Source of the DNA: an uncultured Formosa sp.
GTDB lineage: Bacteria; Bacteroidota; Bacteroidia; Flavobacteriales; Flavobacteriaceae
DNA: 64,000 nt
Reading direction: 5' to 3'
Assembly: GCF_947500765.1 (NCBI RefSeq)
Contig: NZ_CANMTH010000005.1
Span: 211,734-275,733 of the forward strand
Under the pieces are notes generated by a model. The model was given only the letters and a program-made list of their open reading frames with translations. It was not told the DNA's origin and did no database searches. The position numbers and the translations under genes were made by a program. Below, piece after piece: positions 37,295 to 46,137 of the stretch. Position 1 is the first letter of the stretch, and every line of letters begins with the position of its first letter.

Positions 37295-40066
37295 ATGTTT
37301 ATAACCTATAATCAAATTAATTTAAAAACAATAAAAACAGGCTTAATGGCCTTGAGTTTATGTGTTTTTTCAACGGCCTTACAGGCTCAGAGTCAAGAAA
37401 AAATCCCTTTACCTAGTAACTTAGAGCAAGGTTATCCGCGTATATACATTACCCAATCAGAAAAAAAGGATTTGCAAAAAACCATTAAAAAGGAAAGTTG
37501 GGCTAAAGAGGTTTCTAATGGTTTACACAACCGCATAGATCAATATGTAGAGCGTCATAAAACTGATCCTGAATGGATGGTGTCTCGACTTCAAATGTAT
37601 TGGAAAACCAAGTCGACTAATGTATATGTAAATGGTATAAATTATTCGCATGCAGATGGTGAGGCACCAGTTCCTACAGTTCGTTTTGTTGGTTCTCGAG
37701 ATTATACAACACCTTACGGAACACCAAAATTAGAAGATGTTAAACCATATATGGACGATCCAAGAGGGTTGTGGTTGCCAAACAAGAGTAAAGAAGGTTC
37801 TCCTTTTGAATGGGCAGAAATTTCTAAAACAGGACGTGTAATTTATTCTATTAATGAACGCATTATAGAGCTTGGTCGCGATTCAGCATTTATGTATTGG
37901 ATAGAAAATGATCCAGCTTATGCTAAATTTGCTTTTGATATTTTTCATACATATATGGAAGGCATGTCGTACCGTAGCGAGCCAATAGATTTATTAAACG
38001 GGCATATACAAACTTTAGTTGGATTTACAAATTTTCAAGTAATTCATGAAAATGTGTTAATCGATGTGGCGGAACTTTACGATTTTTTACATCCATATAT
38101 TGAAGCAAATCATGCGCAAGACATTGCTATGTTTGATACCACCATTAAGCGTTGGATAGATCAAATTATTAAAAACGGAGTGCCTCAAAATAATTGGAAT
38201 TTACACCAAGCTAAAATTATATTAAAAGCTGCAATGGTACTTCAAGATAATAAGAATTATCAAGACGGTAAAGGACGAGAATATTATATAGATTATATTT
38301 TAAATGTAACTTCTGCACGCCAATGGTCGTTAAACAAATTTTTAGATTATGGGTACGATACCGCTAACGGAGTTTGGGCAGAATGTCCAGGATATTCTAT
38401 TGGTGTTACTAAGGATTTAACTCATTTTATGGAGGACTTTAATAATACCTTCGATCATAATATCTTGCCGTATATGCCAGTTATGGAAACTGCTGTAAAA
38501 ATGCTACCTCAATATTTATTCCCAAACGGACAAACCGTGGCTTTCGGAGATAGTCATTATAGTAAGTTAAGTACAGAGTCTTTTTCTGATATGATTCGTA
38601 TTGCTCAAAAAACAGACAACAAAAAACTGGAAGAAGAATTTACAGGGTTGTATCAAATATTTGCAGAAGATGAAGGTGGTAAAATAAGAAAACCTAAAGC
38701 AGAAATTAGTTCGTTTTTTGCAAGTAAGCCTTTAAAACTTAATCCAAAGTATAAAAAAGGACACTTAGAAGATTATGTGACTCAATCATTTTATGCGCCA
38801 AATGTGAGTTGGCATGTACAGCGTATGGGAACAGGTAAAGACGGCATGATGGTATCTTTAAATGGTTCTTTAGGAAACCATATGCATGCAAACGGTATTA
38901 ATATGGAATTGTATGGTAAAGGGTATGTGCAAGGAGGAGATCCTGGTAAAGGCGCGAGTTATTTACAGCCTATTTATTTAGAATATTATTCACAATTTCC
39001 AGCACATAATACGGTGATGGTAGATGGAGTGTCTTCGTATACCGAAATGTTAAGTTACCACGCTTTTGATTTAATAGGAGAATATCCTAAATCTGAACAA
39101 AAAACTGGATATTATAAAGATATTACCTATTCCGATGTATACTTCTTAGAGCCTGAAACAAGAAGTGATCAGACCAGACTAGTAAGTATTGTTAAAACAG
39201 GAGCAGAAACCGGATATTATATTGATGTTTTTAGATCTAAAAAACAACGTAAAGGCGATAAATTCCACGATTATTTTTATCATAATTTAGGTCAAACCAT
39301 GACCATTATGGATACCGATGGAAAACCTTTACCTCTTAAACCTAGTGAAGAAATGGGATTTGCTGGCGGACATTTATATGCTTTTGATTATATGTGGGAT
39401 AAAAAATCGATACAATTAAAAGACGATTACCAAGCTGAATGGAAAATTGATCAACCAGAAGGTCAAGAAGATGTATTCATGAATCTTTGGATGAAAGGCG
39501 CAGAAGGACGAGAAGTGTTTTCAATAAAATCGCCATCCAATAAAGCGTTTAAAGGAGATCATGGTTTACCTTATGAGGTAGATAAAGCACCTTATTTAAC
39601 ATTGGCAGCTAGACAACATGGAGCTGCTTGGGAAAAACCATTTGTCTCTATTTACGAACCATTTACTTCAAAAAAAGGAAAAAGTATAGTAACTATTTCT
39701 AGTTTTGAAGATGAAAATCAAAACACAGAATTTGTAGGGTTAAATATTACGCATAAATCTGGACGTGAAGATGTGGTGTTTTCTTCAGCAAATCATAAAA
39801 AAGTAACTTATAAAACTATAGAAACCGATGCAACGTATACTTTAATAGGTACAGAAACTAATGGAGATTGGGTAATGTTTATTGGAAACGGAAAAGATGT
39901 AAAAGCCAAAGGATATGCCATTTCTTTAACTGAAATTGGTAATGTAGTGTTAGAGTTTAAAAATGGTGAATTACTATTGAATAATGAAGTTCCTGTAACG
40001 GTCACTTATAACAATTCTGAAAAGACATTCAGTATAGGTAACTTACGTAAAATTACTATAAACTAA
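37295..40066 (+). CDS. Heparinase II/III-fold polysaccharide lyase, secreted
   Basis: This 923-residue protein has a signal peptide ending near ALQAQ. It is a close paralogue of the 23154 product, sharing ETDPEW-like and VSRLQMYWKTK segments, DGEAPVPTVRFVG, GVPQNNWNLHQAKI, the HTYMEGMSYRSEPIDL region and the full C-terminal sandwich. The metal/catalytic set is intact: NHMHANG (H529, H531), D549 in GGDPGKG and H571 in FPAHNTVMVDG. It is expected to depolymerise a uronate-containing chain by beta-elimination. The gene lies 33 nt after another lyase and 17 nt before a putative glycoside hydrolase, so it is in an operon. Two intact copies in separate operons suggest differing chain preferences. 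Confidence 0.86.
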   Translation: MFITYNQINLKTIKTGLMALSLCVFSTALQAQSQEKIPLPSNLEQGYPRIYITQSEKKDLQKTIKKESWAKEVSNGLHNRIDQYVERHKTDPEWMVSRLQMYWKTKSTNVYVNGINYSHADGEAPVPTVRFVGSRDYTTPYGTPKLEDVKPYMDDPRGLWLPNKSKEGSPFEWAEISKTGRVIYSINERIIELGRDSAFMYWIENDPAYAKFAFDIFHTYMEGMSYRSEPIDLLNGHIQTLVGFTNFQVIHENVLIDVAELYDFLHPYIEANHAQDIAMFDTTIKRWIDQIIKNGVPQNNWNLHQAKIILKAAMVLQDNKNYQDGKGREYYIDYILNVTSARQWSLNKFLDYGYDTANGVWAECPGYSIGVTKDLTHFMEDFNNTFDHNILPYMPVMETAVKMLPQYLFPNGQTVAFGDSHYSKLSTESFSDMIRIAQKTDNKKLEEEFTGLYQIFAEDEGGKIRKPKAEISSFFASKPLKLNPKYKKGHLEDYVTQSFYAPNVSWHVQRMGTGKDGMMVSLNGSLGNHMHANGINMELYGKGYVQGGDPGKGASYLQPIYLEYYSQFPAHNTVMVDGVSSYTEMLSYHAFDLIGEYPKSEQKTGYYKDITYSDVYFLEPETRSDQTRLVSIVKTGAETGYYIDVFRSKKQRKGDKFHDYFYHNLGQTMTIMDTDGKPLPLKPSEEMGFAGGHLYAFDYMWDKKSIQLKDDYQAEWKIDQPEGQEDVFMNLWMKGAEGREVFSIKSPSNKAFKGDHGLPYEVDKAPYLTLAARQHGAAWEKPFVSIYEPFTSKKGKSIVTISSFEDENQNTEFVGLNITHKSGREDVVFSSANHKKVTYKTIETDATYTLIGTETNGDWVMFIGNGKDVKAKGYAISLTEIGNVVLEFKNGELLLNNEVPVTVTYNNSEKTFSIGNLRKITIN

Positions 40067-40083
40067 ATAGAAAAAGATATAAA

Positions 40084-41283
40084 ATGAATCTATTTAAAAA
40101 CACACTACGTACTATTTGTTGTTTTTTTGTTATGAGTTTGTGTGCGTATGGGCAACAGAAATCATTACTAAAGGTTAGTGATGGCTCTCCTTTTAATGCA
40201 AAATCTTATTTCCCAGAATTTAGTTGGAATACTACACCAATGTATTATCATTTTGGAGATATAGATCGTGTATTAGAGCCAAATGAAGTTGAGTTTATCT
40301 CAGAACGTACAGATTTCATATGTATAGAAAAATCACATGCTTACCATTTGCTTGGTGATCAAGTATTAGGAACACAACATGAAGTAGAAGCGTTTCATAA
40401 CATAAAACCAGAAACTAAAGTGCTGTTCTATTATAATTCTTATTTGGCATGGCCTTACCCTAGATTTAATAAAGAATTTACTCCAGAAGGTATTGCTAAA
40501 AATCCAGAATTAGCCAAATTCCTATTTGTAGATCCAAAGACAGATAAATTAAGAGAAAAAACCAGACCTGATTTTTCATATTATTTTGATGCTTTAAATC
40601 CGGATTTTCGTGAATGGTGGGTGAAATCTGCTGTAGAAGGTGTTAAAATTTCAGGAGCCGATGGTATTTTTATCGATCGTATGAATGTGGGGTTAAATTC
40701 AGATTATCCTAATGATAAGTTAGTGGAAATAGCAAAAGCTAAAGGAGAAATGATGGCTGAACTAAAAAAACAAATGGGACCAGATAAAATTTTAGTTGGT
40801 AATAATGCAGCGAGAACCGAAGAGGTTTATCCGCATTGTGATGCTTTCTTTTTCGAACACTATAACAGCAGTGTTACCAATAAAGAAAACCTACTTGAAG
40901 AATGGAGAGATATGACTAGAATTGCCAAAGATGGTAAAATTTCAATTTACCGTTTCGGAGCTAAAGGAAAAAAGAAAACCGATATTACTATTGGGGCTAC
41001 CGATACAGAAGGAATGGAACAACGGTCTAAAGATCAGTTAGAATATTTTCAAGCCTGTTTCCTTATCGGAGCTCAGCCATATTCGTATTTTCAATGGAAT
41101 TGGGGATGGAATTTAGACGATGGAAATCTAGTAGATTACCCTGCTTTACAAAAACCATTAGGAAGTCCTAAAGGAGAATTTAAAAGAGAAACTCCTGATG
41201 GATGGATTTTTACTCGTGAATTTGAACACGCGAGTGTTTGGGTGAATACGGATACTAAAAAGGCTAAAATTACTTGGTATTAA
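40084..41283 (+). CDS. Secreted putative TIM-barrel glycoside hydrolase, family uncertain
   Basis: This 399-residue protein has a signal peptide ending near AYGQ. The body alternates short strands and helices as in a (beta/alpha)8 barrel: FPEFSWNTTPMYYHFGD, FICIEKSHAY, TKVLFYYNSYLAWPYP, the acidic strand end GADGIFIDRMN, KILVGNNAA, CDAFFFEHYNS and PYSYFQWNWGWNLDDG. Asp and Glu residues at strand ends are candidates for catalysis. It resembles hypothetical glycosyl-hydrolase-like families (for example GHL15-type), but I do not recognise a numbered GH family. It lies 17 nt after a lyase gene, so it probably acts on the lyase products or on the same chain. Confidence 0.6.
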   Translation: MNLFKNTLRTICCFFVMSLCAYGQQKSLLKVSDGSPFNAKSYFPEFSWNTTPMYYHFGDIDRVLEPNEVEFISERTDFICIEKSHAYHLLGDQVLGTQHEVEAFHNIKPETKVLFYYNSYLAWPYPRFNKEFTPEGIAKNPELAKFLFVDPKTDKLREKTRPDFSYYFDALNPDFREWWVKSAVEGVKISGADGIFIDRMNVGLNSDYPNDKLVEIAKAKGEMMAELKKQMGPDKILVGNNAARTEEVYPHCDAFFFEHYNSSVTNKENLLEEWRDMTRIAKDGKISIYRFGAKGKKKTDITIGATDTEGMEQRSKDQLEYFQACFLIGAQPYSYFQWNWGWNLDDGNLVDYPALQKPLGSPKGEFKRETPDGWIFTREFEHASVWVNTDTKKAKITWY

Positions 41284-41455
41284 TGTATTTGTTTTAGTAG
41301 TTAAAAAATGTATCACGCTTTAACCTTTTAGCACTGGAAGTATATTGCTTAAAAGTACCGTTGAATTATTTAAAGGTAAATAAAATTTATTTTATACATA
41401 AATAGTGCAACTTAATATATAAGACAAAAAATTAGAAATAAAATAAATTAATAAA

Positions 41456-42946
41456 ATGAATCAAATGAAATTATTTAAAATTTTAGGGCTTGTTTTAATA
41501 ACAACGTTGTCCAGTTGTAAAACAGAAAATAAGCAACAGACAGAGAAAGAAACAGTACAAAAACGACCAAATTTTCTATTTGTATTAGTAGACGATCAGT
41601 CACCTCTAGATTTGCAAGTTTATAATGCAAAATCAATCTTGGAAACACCAAACATTAGTAAATTGGCAGATGACGGTATTGTATTTGAACAAGCCAGACA
41701 TATGGGGTCTATGAATGGAGCTGTATGTACACCTTCCAGACATATGATTATGAGCGGGAGAACGTTATGGCATTTACCTCCAAGTGCAGAATTTCAGTTA
41801 GATACGCTTCCAAATCCTATAGACGATCAAACAATTGGTGCCATTTTTAACAGAGCAGGTTATAAAACTATGCGTACTTGTAAAAAAGGAAATTCTTATC
41901 CAGGTGCCAACAGACAATTTACCGAAGTTCATGATGCTACCAAACGTGGTGGTACAGAAGAAAGCGGAAGTGCATGGCATGCCAAACAAGTATTAACTTA
42001 TTTAAATAATAGAGAACAAGCTAAAGAAGAAGATCCATTTTTTATCTATTTCGGATTTTCTCATCCGCATGATACCCGTAATGGAACACCAGAATTGTTA
42101 GAAAAATATGGAGCAATTAATCATAAGGATAAAAACAGTCTGCCACCGTTAAATGATAAACAGCCAGCACTTCCAGAAAATTACCTAGAGAAGCATCCAT
42201 TTTTTCATGGGCATCCAGATTTAAGAGATGAAGAACGTGTAAGTGGCGTGTGGAAAAATAGAGATGAGAATACCATTAGAAATGAAATGGGGCGTGAGTT
42301 TGCATGTTCAGAAAATATAGATATTCAATTAGGTAAAGTATTGAAGAAATTAGAAGAGACTGGAGAAATAGACAATACTTATATTATCTATACATCCGAT
42401 CATGGTATTGCAATTGGTAGACATGGTTTTCAAGGCAAACAAAATTTATACGAGCACACTTGGCGTGTCCCTTTTATAGTTAAAGGTCCTGGATTAGATA
42501 CAGGAAAACGCGTACAAGGAAATATGTATTTATTAGATGTATTACCAACATTATGCGATTTAGCAGGAATAGATATTCCTGAAACTGTTGAAGGCAAAAG
42601 TGTAGTTCCTGTATTAAAAGGAGAAACAGAAGTAGTTAGAGACGTTATGTATGGCGTATATGCCGGAGGTACTAAGCCAGGCATGCGTGCGGTTAAAAAA
42701 GGCGATTGGAAATTAATTAAGTACGATGTTATGGATGGTGCTGTTAGAGAAACTCAACTTTTTAACTTGGCAGAAAATCCAAACGAATACCTTCCAGAAC
42801 ATCATAAATCTGGCGAAATGGAAACTAATTTAGCAAACAATCCGAAATATGCTGATAAATTAGCAGAAATGGAAGCTTTATTATTAGAACAAATGATCGC
42901 TCATGACGATCCGTATAGATTGTGGAATCAACCACAAATTGATTAA
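41456..42946 (+). CDS. S1-family sulfatase lipoprotein, Cys-type
   Basis: The 496-residue product is a predicted lipoprotein (LSSC, Cys21). Metal ligands lie in VLVDDQSPLD (D46-D47). The formylglycine precursor is C91 in AVCTPSRHMIMSGR, D315-H316 sit in TSDHGIAIGRHG, and KQNLYEHTWRVPFIVKGPG is the usual late motif. A GTKPGMRAVKKGDWKLI segment near the end is shared with choline-sulfatase/iduronate-sulfatase-like S1 groups. The 172-nt gap from the previous gene, with a weak TTGAATTAT motif near 41361, allows a separate promoter. A terminator follows at 42974. The target sulfate position is unknown. Confidence 0.92.
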   Translation: MNQMKLFKILGLVLITTLSSCKTENKQQTEKETVQKRPNFLFVLVDDQSPLDLQVYNAKSILETPNISKLADDGIVFEQARHMGSMNGAVCTPSRHMIMSGRTLWHLPPSAEFQLDTLPNPIDDQTIGAIFNRAGYKTMRTCKKGNSYPGANRQFTEVHDATKRGGTEESGSAWHAKQVLTYLNNREQAKEEDPFFIYFGFSHPHDTRNGTPELLEKYGAINHKDKNSLPPLNDKQPALPENYLEKHPFFHGHPDLRDEERVSGVWKNRDENTIRNEMGREFACSENIDIQLGKVLKKLEETGEIDNTYIIYTSDHGIAIGRHGFQGKQNLYEHTWRVPFIVKGPGLDTGKRVQGNMYLLDVLPTLCDLAGIDIPETVEGKSVVPVLKGETEVVRDVMYGVYAGGTKPGMRAVKKGDWKLIKYDVMDGAVRETQLFNLAENPNEYLPEHHKSGEMETNLANNPKYADKLAEMEALLLEQMIAHDDPYRLWNQPQID

Positions 42947-42973
42947 ATAAGAATTATTTTAAAATTAAAATTT

Positions 42974-43009
42974 ATGGGATTCTGAACGTGTTTTAGAATC
43001 CCATTTTTC
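42974..43009 (+). terminator. Rho-independent terminator after sulfatase gene
   Basis: The stem ATGGGATTCT (42974-42983) / AGAATCCCAT (42995-43004) is followed by a T run, 28 nt after the sulfatase stop codon. Confidence 0.88.
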
Positions 43010-43163
43010 TATAATTTAATATTAATACATGAGTCTGAAAGAAATAAAAGTTAAGCTCGATAAAAATTTGGAGACCTAAATGTTGGTATTGAAAAAAGAA
43101 ATGAAATTCTTAAAATTAGATAAGTACTAGGGTAGAGATTAAGTTTATAACATATTATTTAAA

Positions 43164-43209
43164 AAAAAAGCAGTTTATCGTTTGTCTATACGATTTACTG
43201 CTTTTTTTA
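43164..43209 (+). terminator. Second terminator hairpin upstream of 43465
   Basis: The arms AAAAAAGCAGT (43164-43174) and ACTGCTTTTTT (43197-43207) pair. An inner segment ATCGT/ACGAT extends the stem, and a T run follows. Confidence 0.8.
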
Positions 43210-43300
43210 TATGATTAATTTTTAATTTAAATAGTAAATAAAGAAATGTAAAGGGTAATACTGAAATAAAAAGGCTTAATTTTTTAAAATGACTTATATG

Positions 43301-43324
43301 TGATATTCAAAGAACTATAATTCA
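43301..43324 (+). promoter_or_regulatory. PUL dyad motif, copy e (6-nt spacer)
   Basis: TGATATT (43301-43307) is an imperfect first arm and ACTATAA (43314-43320) a perfect second arm. The spacer CAAAGA is identical to that of the copy at 58091. It lies about 145 nt before the start at 43465. Confidence 0.4.
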
Positions 43325-43464
43325 TATACATTCTTCTCATATTATAATAATATTACAATAGGATAAGTCTTCTATTTCAGAAGGTTACTTGTTTTAATTG
43401 ACATTGTAGTCTTGAACTTACAAAATGTTTTAAGACTAATTTAAACCACTATTAAACTACTATT

Positions 43465-45765
43465 ATGAAGAACTATTACGCCTTTAAGCAGCTACTGTTT
43501 TTAGTTTGCTTAACTTTTTTATCAACAACATTATGGGCAACAGACCAGAAAGTTGCACCTGGAGAAAGTATACAAACAGCTATAGACAATGTCTCTGCTA
43601 GTGGTGGTGGAATTGTAACCCTTGAAAAAGGAACCCATATTATTACTACACCTGTTAGAATGAAGAGTAATGTTACACTCCAAGGTGAAGGAAATTGGGA
43701 AAGTTTACTACAAACCACAGTAAACATGAACATGATTATTGCAGATGATGAGGGCTTAGTGAATTTAACCATACAAAATTTAGCCATTCAAGGAACAAAC
43801 GCAATTAATGGAGGTGGAATTCAAATTACATCGCAAGGTGTAGATCATGAAAATATTACAATTATTAACGTGCATTGTTTCGAAACCGGTTGGGGTGTAC
43901 ATATAAAAGGAGCTAAAAATTTATTGGTTCAAGATTGTCTGTTCGAAAGAAATGGAACAGCAGGTAAAGAGGGCTATGCACATAATATGTACTTACGTCG
44001 TGTGTATGGTGCAGAGGTTAGAGATAGTCAGTTTTTAAATTCAACCTCGGCAAACGGAATTAATATTTCATATAGTGAAGATATTAAAGTTTACAATTGT
44101 GAAATGTCTGGAAATTACTTCAGAGGAATTCGTGCAGCAAATACAGATGGGTATTTAGTGTACGATTGTATTGTTAAAGATAATGGAGATGTTGGAATTT
44201 TAGCAAATTCAGAAGGTGTGCCAACAACTAACATCGATATTAAAAGAAATTGTGTTTCTAATAATGTTAAAGCTGGAATTTCTGGAGTAAATGGTGTTAC
44301 AGGAATTGTATATGATAATAATTCTCATGGTAATGAAACCGATTATAGTTTACCAAGTTCTGTAACCCAGTCTGGTAATATTTCAGATGATACTATCAAT
44401 TGTGTTTACGATGATGCACCAAGTGTAGGCTTGTCTGCTGTACCTGGAGACGATATGATTTATTTAAATTGGGGATTAAAAAACATTACCCCAATAAGAC
44501 AAGATGTATTTAGAGATACAGACTCAGATCCTAGTGGGCGTACTTTAATACAAAGTAAAGTTACTGGATTAGATTTTACAGATACTACAGCCGAAAACGG
44601 CGTAACTTACTGGTATTGGATAAAAGTAACCGATGATGTTTCAAACACCTATAATTCTAATGCAGCAACTACAATGGCTGTAAATGTAGATCCGGTAATA
44701 ACGCTTTCTGCAACAAAAGGAAATAGTGAAGTAGTTTTAAATTGGGAAATGAACGGGATTACTTTAGGCGATCAGGATGTGTTTAGAGATACAGATTCAG
44801 ATCCAGACGGACGTGTTTCAATTGCAAATAACGTTGAAGGAAATACGTATACAGATGATACAGCCGAAAATGGGACTGAGTATTTTTATTGGATAAAAGC
44901 AACCGATGTTTCTGGAGAAAGTACAGATTCTAATGTTGCTAATGCGACACCAGCAGTGCCAGACCCAAGTGTGACTTTACAGGCATATTCAGGAGATAAT
45001 TCAGTCTTACTACAATGGGAATTAAAAGATATTACATTAGGCGATCAAGATATATTTAGAGATACGGATTCAGATCCAAGCGGACGTGTTTCAATTGCGA
45101 ATAATGTTGAAGGCGATTCGTATACAGATACAACCGCTGAAACAGGTGTAGAATATTGGTATTGGGTAAAAGCTACAGATGTTTCTGGAGTAAGTACCAA
45201 TTCTGAACCAGTAAGTGCTATAGCAAAAGCATTGAATCCGCTAATTGTTTTATCTACACAACCTGGTGATGGATATGTAACATTAAATTGGGATATTCAA
45301 GATATAAATGTTCAGAACGTAGGGCTTTTTAGAGATACAGACGATAATGCTAGTGGGCGTAAATTAATTTCTAATGGTTTAACAGGAACAACATTCACAG
45401 ATAATAGCGTAGAAAATGATACAGAATATTGGTACTGGTTAAAAGTAACAGATGTTACTGGAACAAATTTAAATACAGAGGCTATCTATGCCTTACCAAG
45501 TACAACACTATCAATAAACGATAATATTAAAGATGGTTTTAAGTTTTACCCGAATCCAACATCAGATAAATTAACCATTAAAATACCGGCTTCTCAATTT
45601 GAAACATATACCATTTTAGATATTAGTGGACGCGTAACAAGAATGGGAACTATCGCAAACGGCGTTCAGCAATTAGATCTTAATGTAAAAAAACTAGCCA
45701 AAGGTATGTACCTTATTAATCTACAAGGGGCTCAGAATAAAACATTCAAATTTATTAAGAATTAA
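43465..45765 (+). CDS. T9SS-exported right-handed beta-helix protein with four FN3-like repeats
   Basis: This 766-residue protein has a signal peptide ending near LWA. Residues about 28-315 form a pectate-lyase-type parallel beta-helix (VAPGESIQTAIDNVSASGGG, GTHII, then many N/D-rich turns such as NCEMSGNYFRGIRAANTDGY). Four FN3-like repeats follow at about 320-407, 410-497, 502-588 and 592-678, each carrying an FRDTDSDPSGR-type acidic loop (reduced to FRDTDDNASGR in the last) that may bind calcium. A T9SS sorting tail starts at FYPNPTSDKL and ends FKFIKN. It is probably a surface or secreted lyase or glycoside hydrolase; catalytic residues cannot be assigned. The last 60 nt and the downstream region are duplicated after the next gene. 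Confidence 0.75.
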   Translation: MKNYYAFKQLLFLVCLTFLSTTLWATDQKVAPGESIQTAIDNVSASGGGIVTLEKGTHIITTPVRMKSNVTLQGEGNWESLLQTTVNMNMIIADDEGLVNLTIQNLAIQGTNAINGGGIQITSQGVDHENITIINVHCFETGWGVHIKGAKNLLVQDCLFERNGTAGKEGYAHNMYLRRVYGAEVRDSQFLNSTSANGINISYSEDIKVYNCEMSGNYFRGIRAANTDGYLVYDCIVKDNGDVGILANSEGVPTTNIDIKRNCVSNNVKAGISGVNGVTGIVYDNNSHGNETDYSLPSSVTQSGNISDDTINCVYDDAPSVGLSAVPGDDMIYLNWGLKNITPIRQDVFRDTDSDPSGRTLIQSKVTGLDFTDTTAENGVTYWYWIKVTDDVSNTYNSNAATTMAVNVDPVITLSATKGNSEVVLNWEMNGITLGDQDVFRDTDSDPDGRVSIANNVEGNTYTDDTAENGTEYFYWIKATDVSGESTDSNVANATPAVPDPSVTLQAYSGDNSVLLQWELKDITLGDQDIFRDTDSDPSGRVSIANNVEGDSYTDTTAETGVEYWYWVKATDVSGVSTNSEPVSAIAKALNPLIVLSTQPGDGYVTLNWDIQDINVQNVGLFRDTDDNASGRKLISNGLTGTTFTDNSVENDTEYWYWLKVTDVTGTNLNTEAIYALPSTTLSINDNIKDGFKFYPNPTSDKLTIKIPASQFETYTILDISGRVTRMGTIANGVQQLDLNVKKLAKGMYLINLQGAQNKTFKFIKN
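44422..45498 (+). repeat. Four in-frame FN3-like coding repeats
   Basis: Four units of about 260-270 nt encode the FN3-like modules of the 43465 product. Units 2 and 3 are the most alike at the DNA level, sharing near-identical stretches around TTAGGCGATCA and GGACGTGTTTCAATTGC. This points to recent internal duplication. Confidence 0.8.
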
Positions 45766-45898
45766 AACATGCTTGCATTCGTATGAATATAAGAATAAAA
45801 GGCATCTTGTTTTGTAATAAGTATGATGCCTTTTATTAAAAACATAATGTCTTGAAATACATGTAGGTCATTTATTTGTCAAATAATCTAACTTTTAA
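45703..45898 (+). repeat. 196-nt direct repeat, copy 1
   Basis: The block aligns without gaps to 48391-48586, with about 16 mismatches by eye. It covers the last 20 codons of the T9SS tail, the stop codon, a hairpin terminator (45797-45834) and about 60 nt beyond. Together the two copies flank the lyase gene at 46138. Confidence 0.9.
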
Positions 45899-46137
45899 GC
45901 TCAGACAAAACTATTGACTATTGATTCAATAGCAGTCGCGGTAAACATTATCTAAAATTTTAAAGGTATACGTCTGCAAGAAATTTTAAGATTTTAGCTT
46001 GATTTAATAAACTTTTCATGAGTGGCGTTTATTCCTTATTAAGAAGAAAGGTTGATTTAATTCTTTAAGAAGATTAAATTTTGAATTATCTACAAGTATT
46101 AATTAAACGAATAATAATCAATAAAAAAACAAAAAAG
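45766..46137. other. Intergenic region with terminator and palindrome
   Basis: The terminator AAAAGGCATC (45797-45806) / GATGCCTTTT (45825-45834) lies inside the direct repeat. CTATTGATTCAATAG (45918-45932) is a 15-nt palindrome that ends 206 nt before the ATG at 46138, the same spacing as the dyads elsewhere; ATTGACTATTGATT beside it resembles the dyad core loosely. No gene is present. Confidence 0.5.

Larger units (their letters stand above)
42947..43464. other. Non-coding region with two terminators and the 43465 leader
   Basis: No gene is supported in these 518 nt. Two separate terminators (42974-43009 and 43164-43209) enclose about 150 nt that contain only a 16-codon ATG frame (43029-43079). 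That interval could be a decayed gene or a small transcript. Downstream lie the dyad-like site at 43301-43324 and an inverted repeat AGTCTT (43408-43413) / AAGACT (43432-43437) just before the ATG at 43465. Confidence 0.45.

Noticed and set aside
43476..43787. Minus-strand open frame of about 100 codons opposite the beta-helix gene
   Set aside because: It lies wholly opposite a well-supported gene and has no family features; a similar minus-strand frame at 46705-47058 was rejected for the same reason.
44422..45498. CRISPR-like or satellite array
   Set aside because: The repeats are in frame and encode FN3-like domains, with no short unique spacers.
46081..46137. TTG start extending the 46138 lyase by 19 residues
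   Set aside because: The extension is basic and non-signal-like, whereas the ATG at 46138 gives a standard signal peptide.
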